A stretch of 64,000 nt of DNA from Kalmanozyma brasiliensis GHG001. Its lineage: Eukaryota > Basidiomycota > Ustilaginomycetes > Ustilaginales. The position numbers and the translations under genes are program-made. The stretch lies in NCBI RefSeq assembly GCF_000497045.1, contig NW_015961990.1, positions 62,001-126,000 of the forward strand, in the 5' to 3' direction. Below, one piece after another: positions 29,898 through 40,435 of the stretch (position 1 is the stretch's first letter; each line of letters opens with the position of its first letter). The notes beneath the pieces were generated by a model. That model was not told the DNA's origin. It saw nothing but the letters and a program-made list of their open reading frames with translations, and ran no database searches.

Positions 29898-32800
29898 ATG
29901 TTCTCTCGTTCGCGTCATGCCGACGCCGCAAAGAGGCTCAGCACATCGCGGTCCAACTCCAACAGCGCCGCAAGCAGCTCGCAAGCGTCAGCGCTCGACA
30001 CATCGATACCGACACCGCCCGTTGCACGAACACAGCAATCCAACGCAACACCTGTGCACATCGGACCCCCCGAGGTGCCCACTATCATCACCTCGAACGG
30101 AACCCCACTCTCGACGTCCGCATCTACACCGATCCCAAACGGATTCTCCCAACCTAATACACCCATACAGGCTTCGTCATCAGTATCATCGAGACCATTC
30201 CAGGATGCCGCGGCTGCTCCGGCCGCCGATCCTCTCGATGTCTCCAACAGCAGCTTCTCGTTTGCGTCCCTCGACAGCTTTGGTGCCATCTCCATGGCTG
30301 GTTCCACCACGGCCGCAGAAGATGGCAGTCAGAACGGCTCGCGCTATGGCATGAGCCCACCTCACTTCACCTTGGCAGCACCCAGAGGCGAGCTCTCTTC
30401 CGCCTCCATACGCAGCCAGAGAAACTGGGACCACTTCGAGGGCAAGCCCGTCTCGCCATTACCAAGTCCAGCGGTCCAGACCGAGGAAGCACGAGACATG
30501 TTCGACGTGCCGCTCGCGTCGATATCGAAGCAATCGACCGGCAGCTTCCTCTCCTCGCTCGCAGGCCAACCGGCGCCAGTCAAGGACTCGTCGGAAGAAT
30601 CAGATCCAAGGACGAGCGCGGCGGGAACCACGGCGTCTCTTGATCAAGTGTCGACGCATCGCAGAGGGAGCAAAAACTGGTCCTTCTTCAACTCATCGTC
30701 CTCAAGCGGACCATACGTGACACGAGCACCCAGCATCAAGACGGTCCTCGCCCAAAGTAGTCGCACTGACCCCCACGGCAGCAGCGACTCTTCCTCTCCT
30801 GCCACTCCGCTCTCCGCCACCGCCAAGAGGGACGCAGCCGCTGTCAACACGCTCGGGCATGGCCACGCACCAAGGATCTCATCTGCGGATGTCTCCCACC
30901 GATTCCGACTGCCAGGCAGGCTGCCAGCGCTATCAACGGAAGCGGCCAGCACGGCTGCTGCTGCTGGACCATCGACCATGAGATCGAGCTCTGCTCTCTA
31001 CTCTCAACCACACCATTTTGGATTCCCACGACATTCCCGCATCGGCAGCGGCGAGTCAGCCATGTCCACAGATCCTTCCCTCTATTCTCCGCTCTCGCTC
31101 ACCGATGTTCAATCAGGAGGCGATCTGTTCAACGTCAATTCGACCTCACAGCTCTCCCTGTCCGCCATCTCGGATGCGCCTAGCGCAACACTCGACGGCC
31201 TGCCACCCAACGTGCCTTGGGCACCGGACAGTCCACACAGGATCCGCAGCCAGACCCAGATGCTCCTAGACGATGACCGCAGCGCCCATTCCTCTCCTAC
31301 ATCCGCCGTGCCAGACCGAATAGAGCAGAGAAGCTGGAGGGACGCAGGCAATGCTTCGATAGACTCGATCAGCGCCCTCCGGCCGACCAACGCCAATAGC
31401 GCAAGTCCAGCGACAGCACGTGCGGAGCTAGTGCCTGCCCGAAAATCTTCTACGGGTTCGACAGGGGAAGGATCTCAGGAGGAGGAATCAAGGCTGCGTC
31501 TCGGTCACCCCAAACGTAGTCAGGGCCCTTCCGAGTCGGCGACCGGCAGCAGCATCTTACCTAGAGATCGTAGGCGTGAGCTGTCCAGCGAGCCAGCGAG
31601 CGCAGGGTCAAGAGAGGAAGACGAGGATGGCGACCGCATTGGGCCGTATCGCATCGAAAGGACGTTGGGCGTCGGCGCTTTCAGTCGTGTCGCTCTGGGT
31701 CGTCTGCTACGCGATGGCGCCGGAGCAAGGTCATCGGATCGAATGATATCGTCGCTGCCGGCATTACGTCAGCGGGCGCTCCAGATGCAACACCCGGGCA
31801 CCACCGACAGTGCGTCCCACGGGAGAGACGAAGTGGTGGCGCTCAAGATGCTCGATCGAGAGCCGTGCAACAACAACGAGCGTCTCAAGGTCAGTTGGGT
31901 GCGAGAGGTCGAGGTGCTCAAGCACATCTCGCATCCTAACCTGGTCCGCTTCATCACGTCGTTCAGCACACCCTCCCGCCACACGCTCGTGCTCGAGCAG
32001 GTCGCGGGAGGCGAGCTCTTTGATGCGCTCATGTCCAACTTTGACCTGTTCGCACAGCGCGAGTGGCTGGTTCGCGTCATCTACACGGAGCTGGCCAATG
32101 CCATCGGATGGATGCACCACATCAACCTCGTACATCGAGACATCAAGCTGGAGAACATTCTTCTGACCGTCGACCTCTTTGCAGCGGCGGGTGCGTCATT
32201 ACGACCGCATCACCTTCCGAAAGGACCCCTGATCAAGCTGACGGACTTCGGTCTGTCGAGATTCATCGATCCTTCCAATCCGTTGCTGGAGACACGGTGT
32301 GGGTCAGAAGAGTACGCTGCACCCGAGCTCATCATCGGCAAAAAGTACGACGGGCGCAAGACGGACGCGTGGGCGTTGGGCGTGGTGCTGTATGCGCTCG
32401 TCACCGGCTCGCTACCATTCATGGAGGACGTCAATGTTGGTGTCAATGGTGCGAGGGAGGGGCACGGCGAGGAACGCGATCCGAAGCAGCGCAAGCGACA
32501 TCTCTTGCGGATCGCCAAAGGCGACTTACGGTGGCCAGCAGCGGGCAACGATGCTTGCGCGGACCAGCCGGACGCTTCGGTGTGTCCACCCAACATGCGG
32601 CTGGTCACGCCGGTGGCCAAGGCAATGGTCGCACGACTTCTTCGGCGCGATGCGAACAAACGAGCCACCCCTTGGGAGACGTGGGACGAGCAGTGGCTGC
32701 TGGGCGGAAGCTTTGGCTATGTGACTCTCGCCTCGACGCGGGAAGCAGACCAGACCGACGGCTCTGCGATGCCTTCGCAGCAGGTGCCCAACGAGGCATC

Positions 32801-32921
32801 AGCAGGAGGAGAGAGGCTTGCTCTGCATCCTGATCCGCGATCCCAGCAGGGCCAGCATTGGCTGGAAACTAATGCCGCTGTGCGCAAGGACGATGTCGCT
32901 CAGGTCGCGCGCGACGATTGA
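29898..32921 (+). CDS. CAMK-type serine/threonine protein kinase (YPL150W-like)
   Basis: Intronless, 1007 residues. Residues 1-575 are Ser/Thr/Pro-rich and disordered. The kinase domain spans about 582-931: glycine loop LGVGAFSRVALG, catalytic lysine VALK (650), VHRDIKLEN catalytic loop (about 745), LTDFGLSRF (about 781) and RCGSEEYAAPELI (about 800-812), with YDGRKTDAWALGVVLYAL after it. All catalytic residues are present. Two insertions are notable: about 35 residues between the glycine loop and the VALK lysine, and about 20 between the catalytic loop and DFG. The APE-region wording is what I recall from the poorly characterised yeast kinase YPL150W and its fungal relatives. The substrate is unknown. 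The kinase call is certain; the subfamily is moderate. Confidence 0.88.
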   Translation: MFSRSRHADAAKRLSTSRSNSNSAASSSQASALDTSIPTPPVARTQQSNATPVHIGPPEVPTIITSNGTPLSTSASTPIPNGFSQPNTPIQASSSVSSRPFQDAAAAPAADPLDVSNSSFSFASLDSFGAISMAGSTTAAEDGSQNGSRYGMSPPHFTLAAPRGELSSASIRSQRNWDHFEGKPVSPLPSPAVQTEEARDMFDVPLASISKQSTGSFLSSLAGQPAPVKDSSEESDPRTSAAGTTASLDQVSTHRRGSKNWSFFNSSSSSGPYVTRAPSIKTVLAQSSRTDPHGSSDSSSPATPLSATAKRDAAAVNTLGHGHAPRISSADVSHRFRLPGRLPALSTEAASTAAAAGPSTMRSSSALYSQPHHFGFPRHSRIGSGESAMSTDPSLYSPLSLTDVQSGGDLFNVNSTSQLSLSAISDAPSATLDGLPPNVPWAPDSPHRIRSQTQMLLDDDRSAHSSPTSAVPDRIEQRSWRDAGNASIDSISALRPTNANSASPATARAELVPARKSSTGSTGEGSQEEESRLRLGHPKRSQGPSESATGSSILPRDRRRELSSEPASAGSREEDEDGDRIGPYRIERTLGVGAFSRVALGRLLRDGAGARSSDRMISSLPALRQRALQMQHPGTTDSASHGRDEVVALKMLDREPCNNNERLKVSWVREVEVLKHISHPNLVRFITSFSTPSRHTLVLEQVAGGELFDALMSNFDLFAQREWLVRVIYTELANAIGWMHHINLVHRDIKLENILLTVDLFAAAGASLRPHHLPKGPLIKLTDFGLSRFIDPSNPLLETRCGSEEYAAPELIIGKKYDGRKTDAWALGVVLYALVTGSLPFMEDVNVGVNGAREGHGEERDPKQRKRHLLRIAKGDLRWPAAGNDACADQPDASVCPPNMRLVTPVAKAMVARLLRRDANKRATPWETWDEQWLLGGSFGYVTLASTREADQTDGSAMPSQQVPNEASAGGERLALHPDPRSQQGQHWLETNAAVRKDDVAQVARDD

Positions 32922-34685
32922 GCTCGTTGGCGATGCTTCGGCTCTTGCAATTCATACATTGGAAATGTCATGCATAGCCCTGACTGTCTGTGTTCTGTTG
33001 AGGCCTGTCGTCGTCGTTGTTTGGGGTGAGAGGGAGCCGCATACGGAGTCAATGCCGGGACGACTTTTTCCTCTCTGTTACGCCGACGGATTGAGCGCGT
33101 TTGGCAAATTTTCAACCTCTTTTCGTGGCCACCATTTCCAGGTCGCTTTTCTGGTCATCAGATGCTTCGCGAATCCAGCAATCAACCTAGCACCAGTTGT
33201 ACTCGAAGCGCTAGACAAGGCCCTCCAGCGGGCCGCGACAGTCTCAAGGTGGTGTCAAGCGCGCTCAGCAGACACATTTGGGCGCCTCACACCGTGGAAC
33301 AATGCGCCCGGATTAAGCGGGTGAGTGTCGAGCACGGAGAGATCCGCCCAAGTGCGGAGGGGGATATCCGTCCTATACGCGTTGAAACGAGCCACCTGCT
33401 GCTCTTGTGTCGACGCATGCATGCTCAGCGGCGGGGCCCACACGACGAGGATGCCTGCTCAGGAATCCATGTTACGCACAAGGACAGGATGGAAAGGGTC
33501 TCAGGGCAAAGGAAGTGGACGAGGCGAATGCGAGATGTCGATCCGTGAAAGGCGTCTTGGCTCGACGCGGCACCAGATCGCGGTCGGCTACTGATTTGAG
33601 CGAGCTCAACCGCGAAACCTTTGCACCGGTTATAGGCCACTCCTGCTCATTCCGAATGGTGTTGTTCCAAAGGGCGAAACCGGAACTCACATGCGCCTCA
33701 GCCGCCAACCCTCGCTCCAGCTATCCCATCCTGTTCACACTGCCGAGACGCCTGAGCTGTCTTCCAGCCGCTACCTCCCCCGCAAACAATCCTCCGGCCC
33801 TGGTGAAATGGCTGCTGCCGCTGTGCATGCGCCGTCATCGAACAGGTTGACCCTTAAGCTGACGCTGCAATCAAGCATGATGGAGTCGCACTGTTGGACA
33901 TGGATGCCACGACAGCTGCAGCAACACTGCGGTTGAGAAGATGGTTTGACTCCTCTCCCGATCCTGCCCGCAAACAACGCGCTAGACCGGGTCGCATCGG
34001 CGGCCGAGCCAGACCCGATCCACAGCCGATCCAAGCGTACGCAGCTGCTCGAGCTCTTGCCCTCACGGCCTTGCTCGTCCGTCCGATCCGACGCACGGTC
34101 GAATGACTCCTTCGTTCGCTCCCTCTCCTCTCTCTGACTCGACTTAGCCAGCGTTGCTTGAGAGCGCTGCTGCAGATGCGACTTTCGATTATCGATCAGA
34201 GAGGGGGCTCTAATCAGCGCACACGCGCTTGCAAATCAAGTGTTGGACTCGACAAGCTCGAAGAAAAGCTCGAAAAAAGAGGCAAAAAGGAAGATCTTTA
34301 TCGAAGCGAAGCTTAGGTCGACGCAACTTCTCAACTTCTGCGCATGCGTCGCCTTGGCCGTCCGAAGAACAGGCACGAAAGCCATGGCCCATGCTGTTGA
34401 GAAAAAAGGCGTAGACCAGACGCACCTTTCCGTCGCCTAACGGAGAGCCTGCGCATTGACAACGCTGCAGCCTCGAAGAGGAAAGAATCAACGCAGGAGC
34501 CAACACCCTGGTCCTGCCATCGATGCCTGTCCCACTTTTTGCATCCCGCCGAGTCAACGCTTTCAGCCAGAGCGAGCAAGCGAGCGAGCAAGATATAGAG
34601 CGATTCAACCAACTCGTCTTCTTTCTCTCCCGATCCACCACCATCCCATCCATCCTTCCCTCCCATCCCACTTCAACAACTCAAA
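32922..34685. promoter_or_regulatory. Intergenic: kinase 3' flank and enolase promoter
   Basis: About 1.76 kb with no supported coding gene on either strand. The final 80 bases before the enolase ATG are almost entirely pyrimidine plus A (CTTTCTCTCCCGATCC and CCATCCATCCTTCCCTCCC type runs), a CT-rich tract typical of highly expressed fungal glycolytic genes. The remainder shows no repeat or RNA gene. Confidence 0.5.
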
Positions 34686-36023
34686 ATGGCTATCCAAAAG
34701 ATTCAGGCTCGCATGGTCCTCGACTCGCGTGGTAACCCCACCGTCGAGGTCGACCTCACCACCGACAAGGGCCTCTTCCGCGCCGCTGTCCCCTCCGGAG
34801 CTTCCACCGGTATCCACGAGGCTGTCGAGCTCCGTGACGCCGACAAGTCCGCCTGGATGGGCAAGGGCGTCAACAAGGCCATCGCCAACGTCAACGACAT
34901 CATCGCTCCCGAGCTCATCAAGTCTGGCATCGCCGTCACCTCGCAGAAGGAGATCGACGACTTCCTCATCAAGCTCGACGGCACTGCCAACAAGGGCAAG
35001 CTCGGCGCCAACGCCATCCTCGGTGTCTCGATCGCCGTCGCCAAGGCTGGTGCCGGTGAGAAGGGTGTCCCTCTCTACAAGTACCTCGCCGAGCTCAGCG
35101 GTGTCAAGGCCCCTTACGTCCTCCCCGCCCCCGCTATGAACGTCATCAACGGCGGTTCGCACGCTGGTAACGCGCTCGCCTTCCAGGAGTTCATGATCGT
35201 CCCCACCGGCGCCAAGAGCTTCACCGAGTCGGTCCAGATCGGCACCGAGGTCTACCACAACCTCAAGAAGGTCATCAACACCAAGTACGGCATTGACGCC
35301 ACCAACGTCGGTGACGAGGGTGGATTCGCTCCCAACGTGCAGTCGGCCGACGAGGCGCTCGAGATCCTCACCGAGGCCATCAAGAAGGCCGGTTACGAGG
35401 GTCAGGTGCACATCTCGCTCGACGTGGCCTCGTCCGAGTTCTACAAGGACGGCAAGTACGACCTGGACTTCAAGAACCCCAACTCGGACTCGTCCAAGTG
35501 GCTCTCGGGCAAGGAGCTGGCCGACGTCTACCTCGGCTTCATCAAGAAGTACCCGATCACCTCGATCGAGGACCCCTTCGACCAGGACGACTGGGAGGCT
35601 TGGTCGCACCTCCGCGCCAACGCCGGCATCACCATCATCGGCGACGACTTGACCGTCACCAACCCTCTCCGCATCAAGACCGCCATCGAGAAGAAGGCGT
35701 GCAACGGTCTGCTGCTCAAGATCAACCAGATCGGCACCATCTCCGAGTCGATCCAGGCCGCGCAGCTGGCGCAGTCGGACAACTGGGGTGTCATGGTCTC
35801 GCACCGCTCCGGTGAGACCGAGGACGTCACCATCTCGGACCTTGTCGTCGGTCTCGGTGTCGGTATCATCAAGACCGGCGCTCCCTGCCGATCCGAGCGC
35901 ACCGCCAAGTACAACCAGCTCCTCCGCATCGAGAGCCTCGAGCCCTCTGCGGTGTACGCCGGTATCGATGGCTTCACCCAGGGCGAGACCGCTCCCAAGG
36001 TCATCACCAACAAGTCGGCCTAA
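34686..36023 (+). CDS. ENO1: Enolase
   Basis: Intronless, 445 residues, full length. It begins [20 protein letters not shown], with the substrate loop [15 protein letters not shown] at about 38-52. The metal-binding and catalytic segments follow ([10 protein letters not shown] about 210, [11 protein letters not shown] about 295, the LLKINQIGT lysine about 345, and SHRSGETED about 375). It converts 2-phosphoglycerate to phosphoenolpyruvate in cytosolic glycolysis and gluconeogenesis. Codon use is extremely biased to C-ending codons (GTC, CTC, GCC, AAG), indicating high expression. This bias also leaves a 475-codon antisense frame open. It is convergent with the p24 gene, 259 bp apart. Confidence 0.98.
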   Translation: MAIQKIQARMVLDSRGNPTVEVDLTTDKGLFRAAVPSGASTGIHEAVELRDADKSAWMGKGVNKAIANVNDIIAPELIKSGIAVTSQKEIDDFLIKLDGTANKGKLGANAILGVSIAVAKAGAGEKGVPLYKYLAELSGVKAPYVLPAPAMNVINGGSHAGNALAFQEFMIVPTGAKSFTESVQIGTEVYHNLKKVINTKYGIDATNVGDEGGFAPNVQSADEALEILTEAIKKAGYEGQVHISLDVASSEFYKDGKYDLDFKNPNSDSSKWLSGKELADVYLGFIKKYPITSIEDPFDQDDWEAWSHLRANAGITIIGDDLTVTNPLRIKTAIEKKACNGLLLKINQIGTISESIQAAQLAQSDNWGVMVSHRSGETEDVTISDLVVGLGVGIIKTGAPCRSERTAKYNQLLRIESLEPSAVYAGIDGFTQGETAPKVITNKSA

Positions 36024-36282
36024 ATGCGCCAAATGTGCCAGGCTAGTTACGTAGATTCACGAAAAGTTGCAATGCCACCCCATTGACAAAGACAACGCAC
36101 GGGAATGACAGAGAATGACTCGGGGATTGTGACTCAAGCGCGAGGGTTCAAGGAGACATGCACACCGTTCTCGTCGGCTCCTGCTTCCGATTGAGCCGAA
36201 CGGGCTGCACAGCCGAGTCGTTGATGCTTTTGACATTTTGATTGAGACGCAGTACACGCTGCGTGATTTGAGCCCGAAGAGG

Positions 36283-37048
36283 TTAATCGATGAGGTACTT
36301 GCGCTTGAAGAAGCCTCTGAGGTGGAAGACCTGCCAGACGCCGAGTGCCAACAACGCAACCAGGGTGAGGATGGCAAAATTGGTCACACGCATATTTGTC
36401 GATACTGTATCATTCAAAAAGCCAAAAGGTCTGGTCAGCATCTCTCCTGTGTAATGACAAAGACGATCGTTGGGAGTGGACTTTGGGGGGGAGGTGGTAC
36501 TTACGATTGGTATCAGCCATCCTCAACTCCCGCTTCTTCAAATACTCCATCTCATTCACAATCTCATTCGCTACCGCCTCCAGTTTCCGCATTTCGGTCT
36601 CCAGCCCACTGAGACTCTCCTGGTTCGCAATGGCGTTATAGTCCACCGCATCGGCGCCGATATCCACATCTAGATCCACCGTCATCGTTGCCTTCTCTCC
36701 CTTTTTGAGGAGACTATTCTTAAAGCAGACGCCGAGATCGGCATGGCTGTGGGTGTTGATCGCCAATCGCGTTTCGCCCTTGATGCCCTTTTTGGAGAGG
36801 TACACGTTGTTATGTTTGGACCCGTCGACTACTTCGATGTCCATCCGCTGATGGTCTACCGAGGAAGAGGTGGAGGGGACCACGTTGGCAGTGACGATGA
36901 CGAGCGAGTCGGACAGGGCGTAGTTCCAGATGCATTTCACGTGGCCGTGCGGGGTTGCGGTGAGGTCGAATTTGATCGCCGAGACCAAGGAGAGGAGGGC
37001 GAGGAAGAGGGTCGCGATGAAGAGCAACCGTGATGGAGCGCGCTGCAT
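36283..37048 (-). CDS. ERV25: p24-family cargo receptor, Erv25/p24-delta type
   Basis: Two exons, 37048-36505 and 36404-36283 (GTAAGT donor, branch GCTGAC, CAG acceptor), 221 residues. The signal peptide is about 1-24 (LLFIATLFLALLSLVSA). A lumenal GOLD domain contains the conserved Cys pair (VKCIWNY and GVCFKN). A coiled coil with LEAVANEIVNEMEYLKKREL leads to the junction-restored TNLSTNMRVTNFAILTLVA and GVWQVFHLRGFFKRKYLID. The C-terminal FF and KRK elements are COPII/COPI sorting signals. p24 proteins cycle between ER and Golgi as hetero-oligomers selecting cargo, including GPI-anchored proteins. The delta subgroup is inferred from the lumenal N-terminus and tail. Confidence 0.93.
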
Positions 37049-37537
37049 GGCTGGCTAAGTTTGCTCGCGGAGGAGGGTGGTGTGCGGATGACGAGCGCGG
37101 GACTTTGCTGTGGGGCGCTGTCCTTGACCAGCTTTCTGGTTCCGAGCTGAGCGGGTCGAGATGAGGCTGGAAGGTCCACCCTTTACCGCGTTTGCCGTCG
37201 ATCAAATGTGCGCAGGTGCGTGAGCGTCGCAGTCGAGTCAAGAGCCAGTATGGACGAAGAAAGCAGGAGTCTGAGGATGAGAAGAACAAGTCCAAGTCGC
37301 GAGTAAAGGTCAGTGCTGTGCTGGAAGCTTTGCCGATTCGTGCATGTCTCACCTTTCACCACGATCTCACAATGACAGAAAAATGGCAGCGCTTGTCGTG
37401 CGATTGAAATTTCGGCGAGGAGAAAAAGTGGGTGGAAGGCGGCGGCCAAAATTTTGGCTCCCTCCTCGTCATCTGCAACCTCTTCGTCCTGATCGACATC
37501 CACACCATCCACACCGCACAGCGAAGAATCAGGCAAG
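37049..37537. promoter_or_regulatory. Divergent promoter region, ERV25-like / NOP10
   Basis: A 489-bp head-to-head intergenic region. No gene or repeat is visible. Confidence 0.4.
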
Positions 37538-37817
37538 ATGCATCTCATGTTCACCGCCGACAAGGTAAGCACCAATCGCACTGCGGTCTCCTATCATCAG
37601 AAGCATGGCCACCGATGACTGACAGAGAGAACGGGCTTGCAAATGACAGGACGGCAAGCGCATCTACACGCTCAAGAAGAAGACCATCGAGGGTGTCATC
37701 ACCAAGAGCGCACACCCCGCTAGGTTCTCCCCAGACGACAAGTTCTCCAGGCACAGAGTGACGATCAAGAAGCGATTCGGCATCCTGCCCACGCAGCTGC
37801 CCGCTAAGCCTATGTAA
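37538..37817 (+). CDS. NOP10: H/ACA ribonucleoprotein subunit Nop10
   Basis: A 64-residue protein split into exons 37538-37564 (nine codons, MHLMFTADK) and 37650-37817. The intron begins GTAAGC and ends ACAG, with a CTGAC branch site. The second exon encodes the near-invariant [20 protein letters not shown] and [10 protein letters not shown], diagnostic of Nop10. With Cbf5/dyskerin, Gar1 and Nhp2 it forms the H/ACA snoRNP core that pseudouridylates rRNA and snRNA and processes pre-rRNA in the nucleolus. Eukaryotic Nop10 lacks the zinc-binding cysteines of the archaeal protein, as here. Too small and too split to appear as a long open frame. Confidence 0.96.
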
Positions 37818-38164
37818 CGGCCAGCAGCCCCGCTGGGTCTCTTACTCGATTCGGTTTCTCATTCGCATATACCCGTCAGACGCAGCACGCGCTCCACCTT
37901 GCCACTGCAGCTGCTGAACACGACATCAGTATGATTGGGCTCGGCTTGCATGGAGTCTCAGAGCACGAAAGTTTGCGTTGCATCTCCAGCATCGTTTCCA
38001 GCGCCCTGGCAGACGCAGCTCCACCTCGCTCGCTGCTCGTTCTGACACCCTCACTCCCCTTCCTCAACATCATGTAGCAGTATCAATCCACTCAGTCTCT
38101 TTTTATGCAATCGTCTCTCACCATCACATGCAGTCTCGGGAACAACGCTCGCATTGCTTCGGAA
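37818..38164. other. Convergent 3' flanks, NOP10 / ataxin-3
   Basis: A 347-bp tail-to-tail spacer. It presumably carries both poly(A) regions. Nothing else is visible. Confidence 0.4.
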
Positions 38165-39937
38165 TCAACCAAAGCGAGCCAATCGACGTCGGCGCATCTC
38201 TTCCGCGCTCACCTCTTCCGCTTCGGATTCTTCGTCTTCGTCATCGTCCTCGTCTGCTTCGCCCTTGCTGCTGCTACCAGCCTTTCCGGCTGCAGTGGCT
38301 TCCGCCTGGCTCTCTCCCACCTGTTCGCCCCTCGCCAACCTCTCCTGCCTCTCCTGTTCCTCGCGTGCCTTCCTCCTCGCCTCCTCGCGCATCCGTGAGA
38401 TCCGATCTACATCCTCGGGAACGACAGCCTGCTCTTCCACCTGCTGCGGCCGATGGTAGTTCGGATTCTCCGAAGCAAACCTCGCAGCCGCCTCCGTATC
38501 CCCCAAGCTGGCCGCAAGCGCCGCCTGGAGCTCCGCGTCTTCATCGTCGTAGTGTCGGTCCTGTCGCGGTCCAATGAGTGCGCTCGCCTCGGGGGCACCG
38601 GCGACGCTGAACGGATCAACGAGCTCGTCATCGCTCGGAATGTCTTCGTCGTCCTCGATCTCCTGCACGTCTTCGTTGTTTCGGTTGGCGGCCTGCATCG
38701 CGGGGCTGAGGAACGGGGAGCGATGCGAGAGGCTCGAGGGACGGAGCTCGTCCGTGTCGCTAGAGAAGCTGTCATCGCGCGAGTCGTCCAGGTCGATGGC
38801 GTCTTCGCGCGAGAGGCCGGACTGACGTTCTTGCGCACGACGCTTGCGTCGGCCGATGGGTCGAGACGACGACGAATCGGTAGAGGTTGTGGGGGCATGG
38901 ACGGAGCTGCTCGGACGAGATGGGCCAGGTGAGCTTGTCATGCTCGCCTCCATGGCCCTGCGGAGGTCGTCGTTGACAGGATCGCTGTAGTCGGCGCGAT
39001 GTCGGCGTCTGGAGGGTGCGATGGCATCGATGTCGGCATCTGTCTCGCCCATGAATGTGTCCCCTCCTGCACTGCCCTCGTCGCTCCCGCTGCGGACTTG
39101 ACGCACTCGTGAACGGTTGGGTGTATCAGGAGCGGCAGAAGTGCTTTGCGCCAGACTGAGACTGAGTGCTGCTTGAAGCTCTGCGTCTTCTTCCTCGTCG
39201 CCGAGACCAAATCCTGTCGAAGGTGCGCCAAAGCCACCTGCCTTGGGTACAGAGCTGCTCGACGCTTTCGAAGCGGCTTCTGGTCGGAGACCTAGGTTCG
39301 CTGAGCTGGACCGAGCCGACGAAGCTGCTCCGGGTGCTGGAAGGTGGTCTGCGATCTGGTCCGCATCCGATTCACGTAGTCCTTGACCGGCACTTCCTTC
39401 CGAGGCCTGCACCACGAACACCGAGTACCCTTCCGACTCGGCGGTGTGCAGAAGCGTGCCGAGATAGTTGTTGCCGATCCACTGCGGTTCTGCCAGAAAC
39501 GAGTTGAGGTTGTACCAGAACTTGCTCGTGGTGCCGAACGATCGGATGGTGAACCAATGGCTGTTGAGATTGAGCACGAAGGCAGCCTCTCGTTCGGGTG
39601 CATCGTGTCGCGCCCGCATCTGTGCAGATCGCCAGCTGGATATTGAGATACCCCATACTTGGAGTGCCTTCTCGAGAACCGTGACGCTGAAGAAGCCGGT
39701 GTCGTCCATGTTGAGAGAGGCGCGATCGCGTGCTGCAATATCGGCTTGACTGAGGCCGAGCTCGGATGCTTCGAGCTGGTCGAGCTCGGTGGCGATCTGT
39801 GCTAGCTGTGAAGCGTCGTAGTACTGGCCTTGGAGAAGCGCGTTGAGCGCGTGCTGAGCGCAGAGCATGCTACCTTGCTCCTGTCGCTCATGGTGGATGT
39901 ACGCTATGAGCTGTTGCTGCGGTGTTGAGGACGACAT
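38165..39937 (-). CDS. ATXN3: Ataxin-3 type Josephin deubiquitinase with three UIMs
   Basis: Intronless, 590 residues. The Josephin domain is residues 8-178: oxyanion Q21, catalytic C26 in EQGSMLCAQHALNALLQ, H127 in LNSHWFTIRSF and N143 in FWYNLNSFL, so the triad is complete. Ubiquitin-interacting motifs follow: EEEDAELQAALSLSLAQ, NDDLRRAMEASM and DEDAELQAALAASLGD. Between them are Ser/acidic linkers. The C-terminus is a charged segment with a basic RRKAREEQERQ helix and ends RRRRLARFG. Ataxin-3 trims long or mixed K48/K63 ubiquitin chains with VCP/Cdc48; a polybasic segment that could bind Cdc48 is present, but I cannot confirm it. The enzyme is absent from S. cerevisiae but found in other fungi. 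Divergent from ATG27. Confidence 0.94.
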   Translation of the reverse strand: MSSSTPQQQLIAYIHHERQEQGSMLCAQHALNALLQGQYYDASQLAQIATELDQLEASELGLSQADIAARDRASLNMDDTGFFSVTVLEKALQVWGISISSWRSAQMRARHDAPEREAAFVLNLNSHWFTIRSFGTTSKFWYNLNSFLAEPQWIGNNYLGTLLHTAESEGYSVFVVQASEGSAGQGLRESDADQIADHLPAPGAASSARSSSANLGLRPEAASKASSSSVPKAGGFGAPSTGFGLGDEEEDAELQAALSLSLAQSTSAAPDTPNRSRVRQVRSGSDEGSAGGDTFMGETDADIDAIAPSRRRHRADYSDPVNDDLRRAMEASMTSSPGPSRPSSSVHAPTTSTDSSSSRPIGRRKRRAQERQSGLSREDAIDLDDSRDDSFSSDTDELRPSSLSHRSPFLSPAMQAANRNNEDVQEIEDDEDIPSDDELVDPFSVAGAPEASALIGPRQDRHYDDEDAELQAALAASLGDTEAAARFASENPNYHRPQQVEEQAVVPEDVDRISRMREEARRKAREEQERQERLARGEQVGESQAEATAAGKAGSSSKGEADEDDDEDEESEAEEVSAEEMRRRRLARFG

Positions 39938-40435
39938 GCTGCCGGCTGCTGCTGCGAGCCTGGATGGGCAGATGTGTGGCGAGAGTAGTGCTGGACCGAT
40001 GACAGCTTTGCTATGAGCGGTGAAGGAAGAAGTTGAAGCAGGCTGAGTCGCTTGCGCGTTCGCTCTTGCGCAGCGGCTCCCCTATCCGAAGGCTGATCAG
40101 CTCGAAGGTGATTGCAGAAAAGTTGTTGGTGTGGAGGCGCAGTCGCGAAATCACAGCGTTGGGCGTGCGCGTTTCTCCCAGGAGAGAGGGACCCTTTCGG
40201 TGTCTTCGGGACTCGCACATGAAAATGTGACTTGGCAGAGAGAGGACGGCATCGATAGCGCAACGCAAGCTCACCTTGCCTTCTACTTCGTCACAATCAC
40301 ATCCTCTTTCGCGTCATCACACGGATCACTTCACATCAGTCCTTCTGCGAAACCCGGGTCGATCACAGCGTCGTCGTAAGCAAGCTTTCCAGGCAGCTTT
40401 CACCTCCTGCGATCATCGGAACAATATACCCAATC
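39938..40435. promoter_or_regulatory. Divergent promoter region, ataxin-3 / ATG27
   Basis: A 498-bp head-to-head intergenic region. No gene or repeat is visible. Confidence 0.4.

Noticed and set aside
32922..34685. Possible genes between the kinase and enolase
   Set aside because: All open frames are under 170 codons, lack motifs and have codon use unlike the neighbouring genes.
34605..36032. 475-codon open frame antisense to enolase
   Set aside because: It mirrors the highly C-ending codon use of the enolase gene (GAC/GTC, GAG/CTC pairs are complementary), which keeps stops out of the opposite strand. It contains no recognisable domain.
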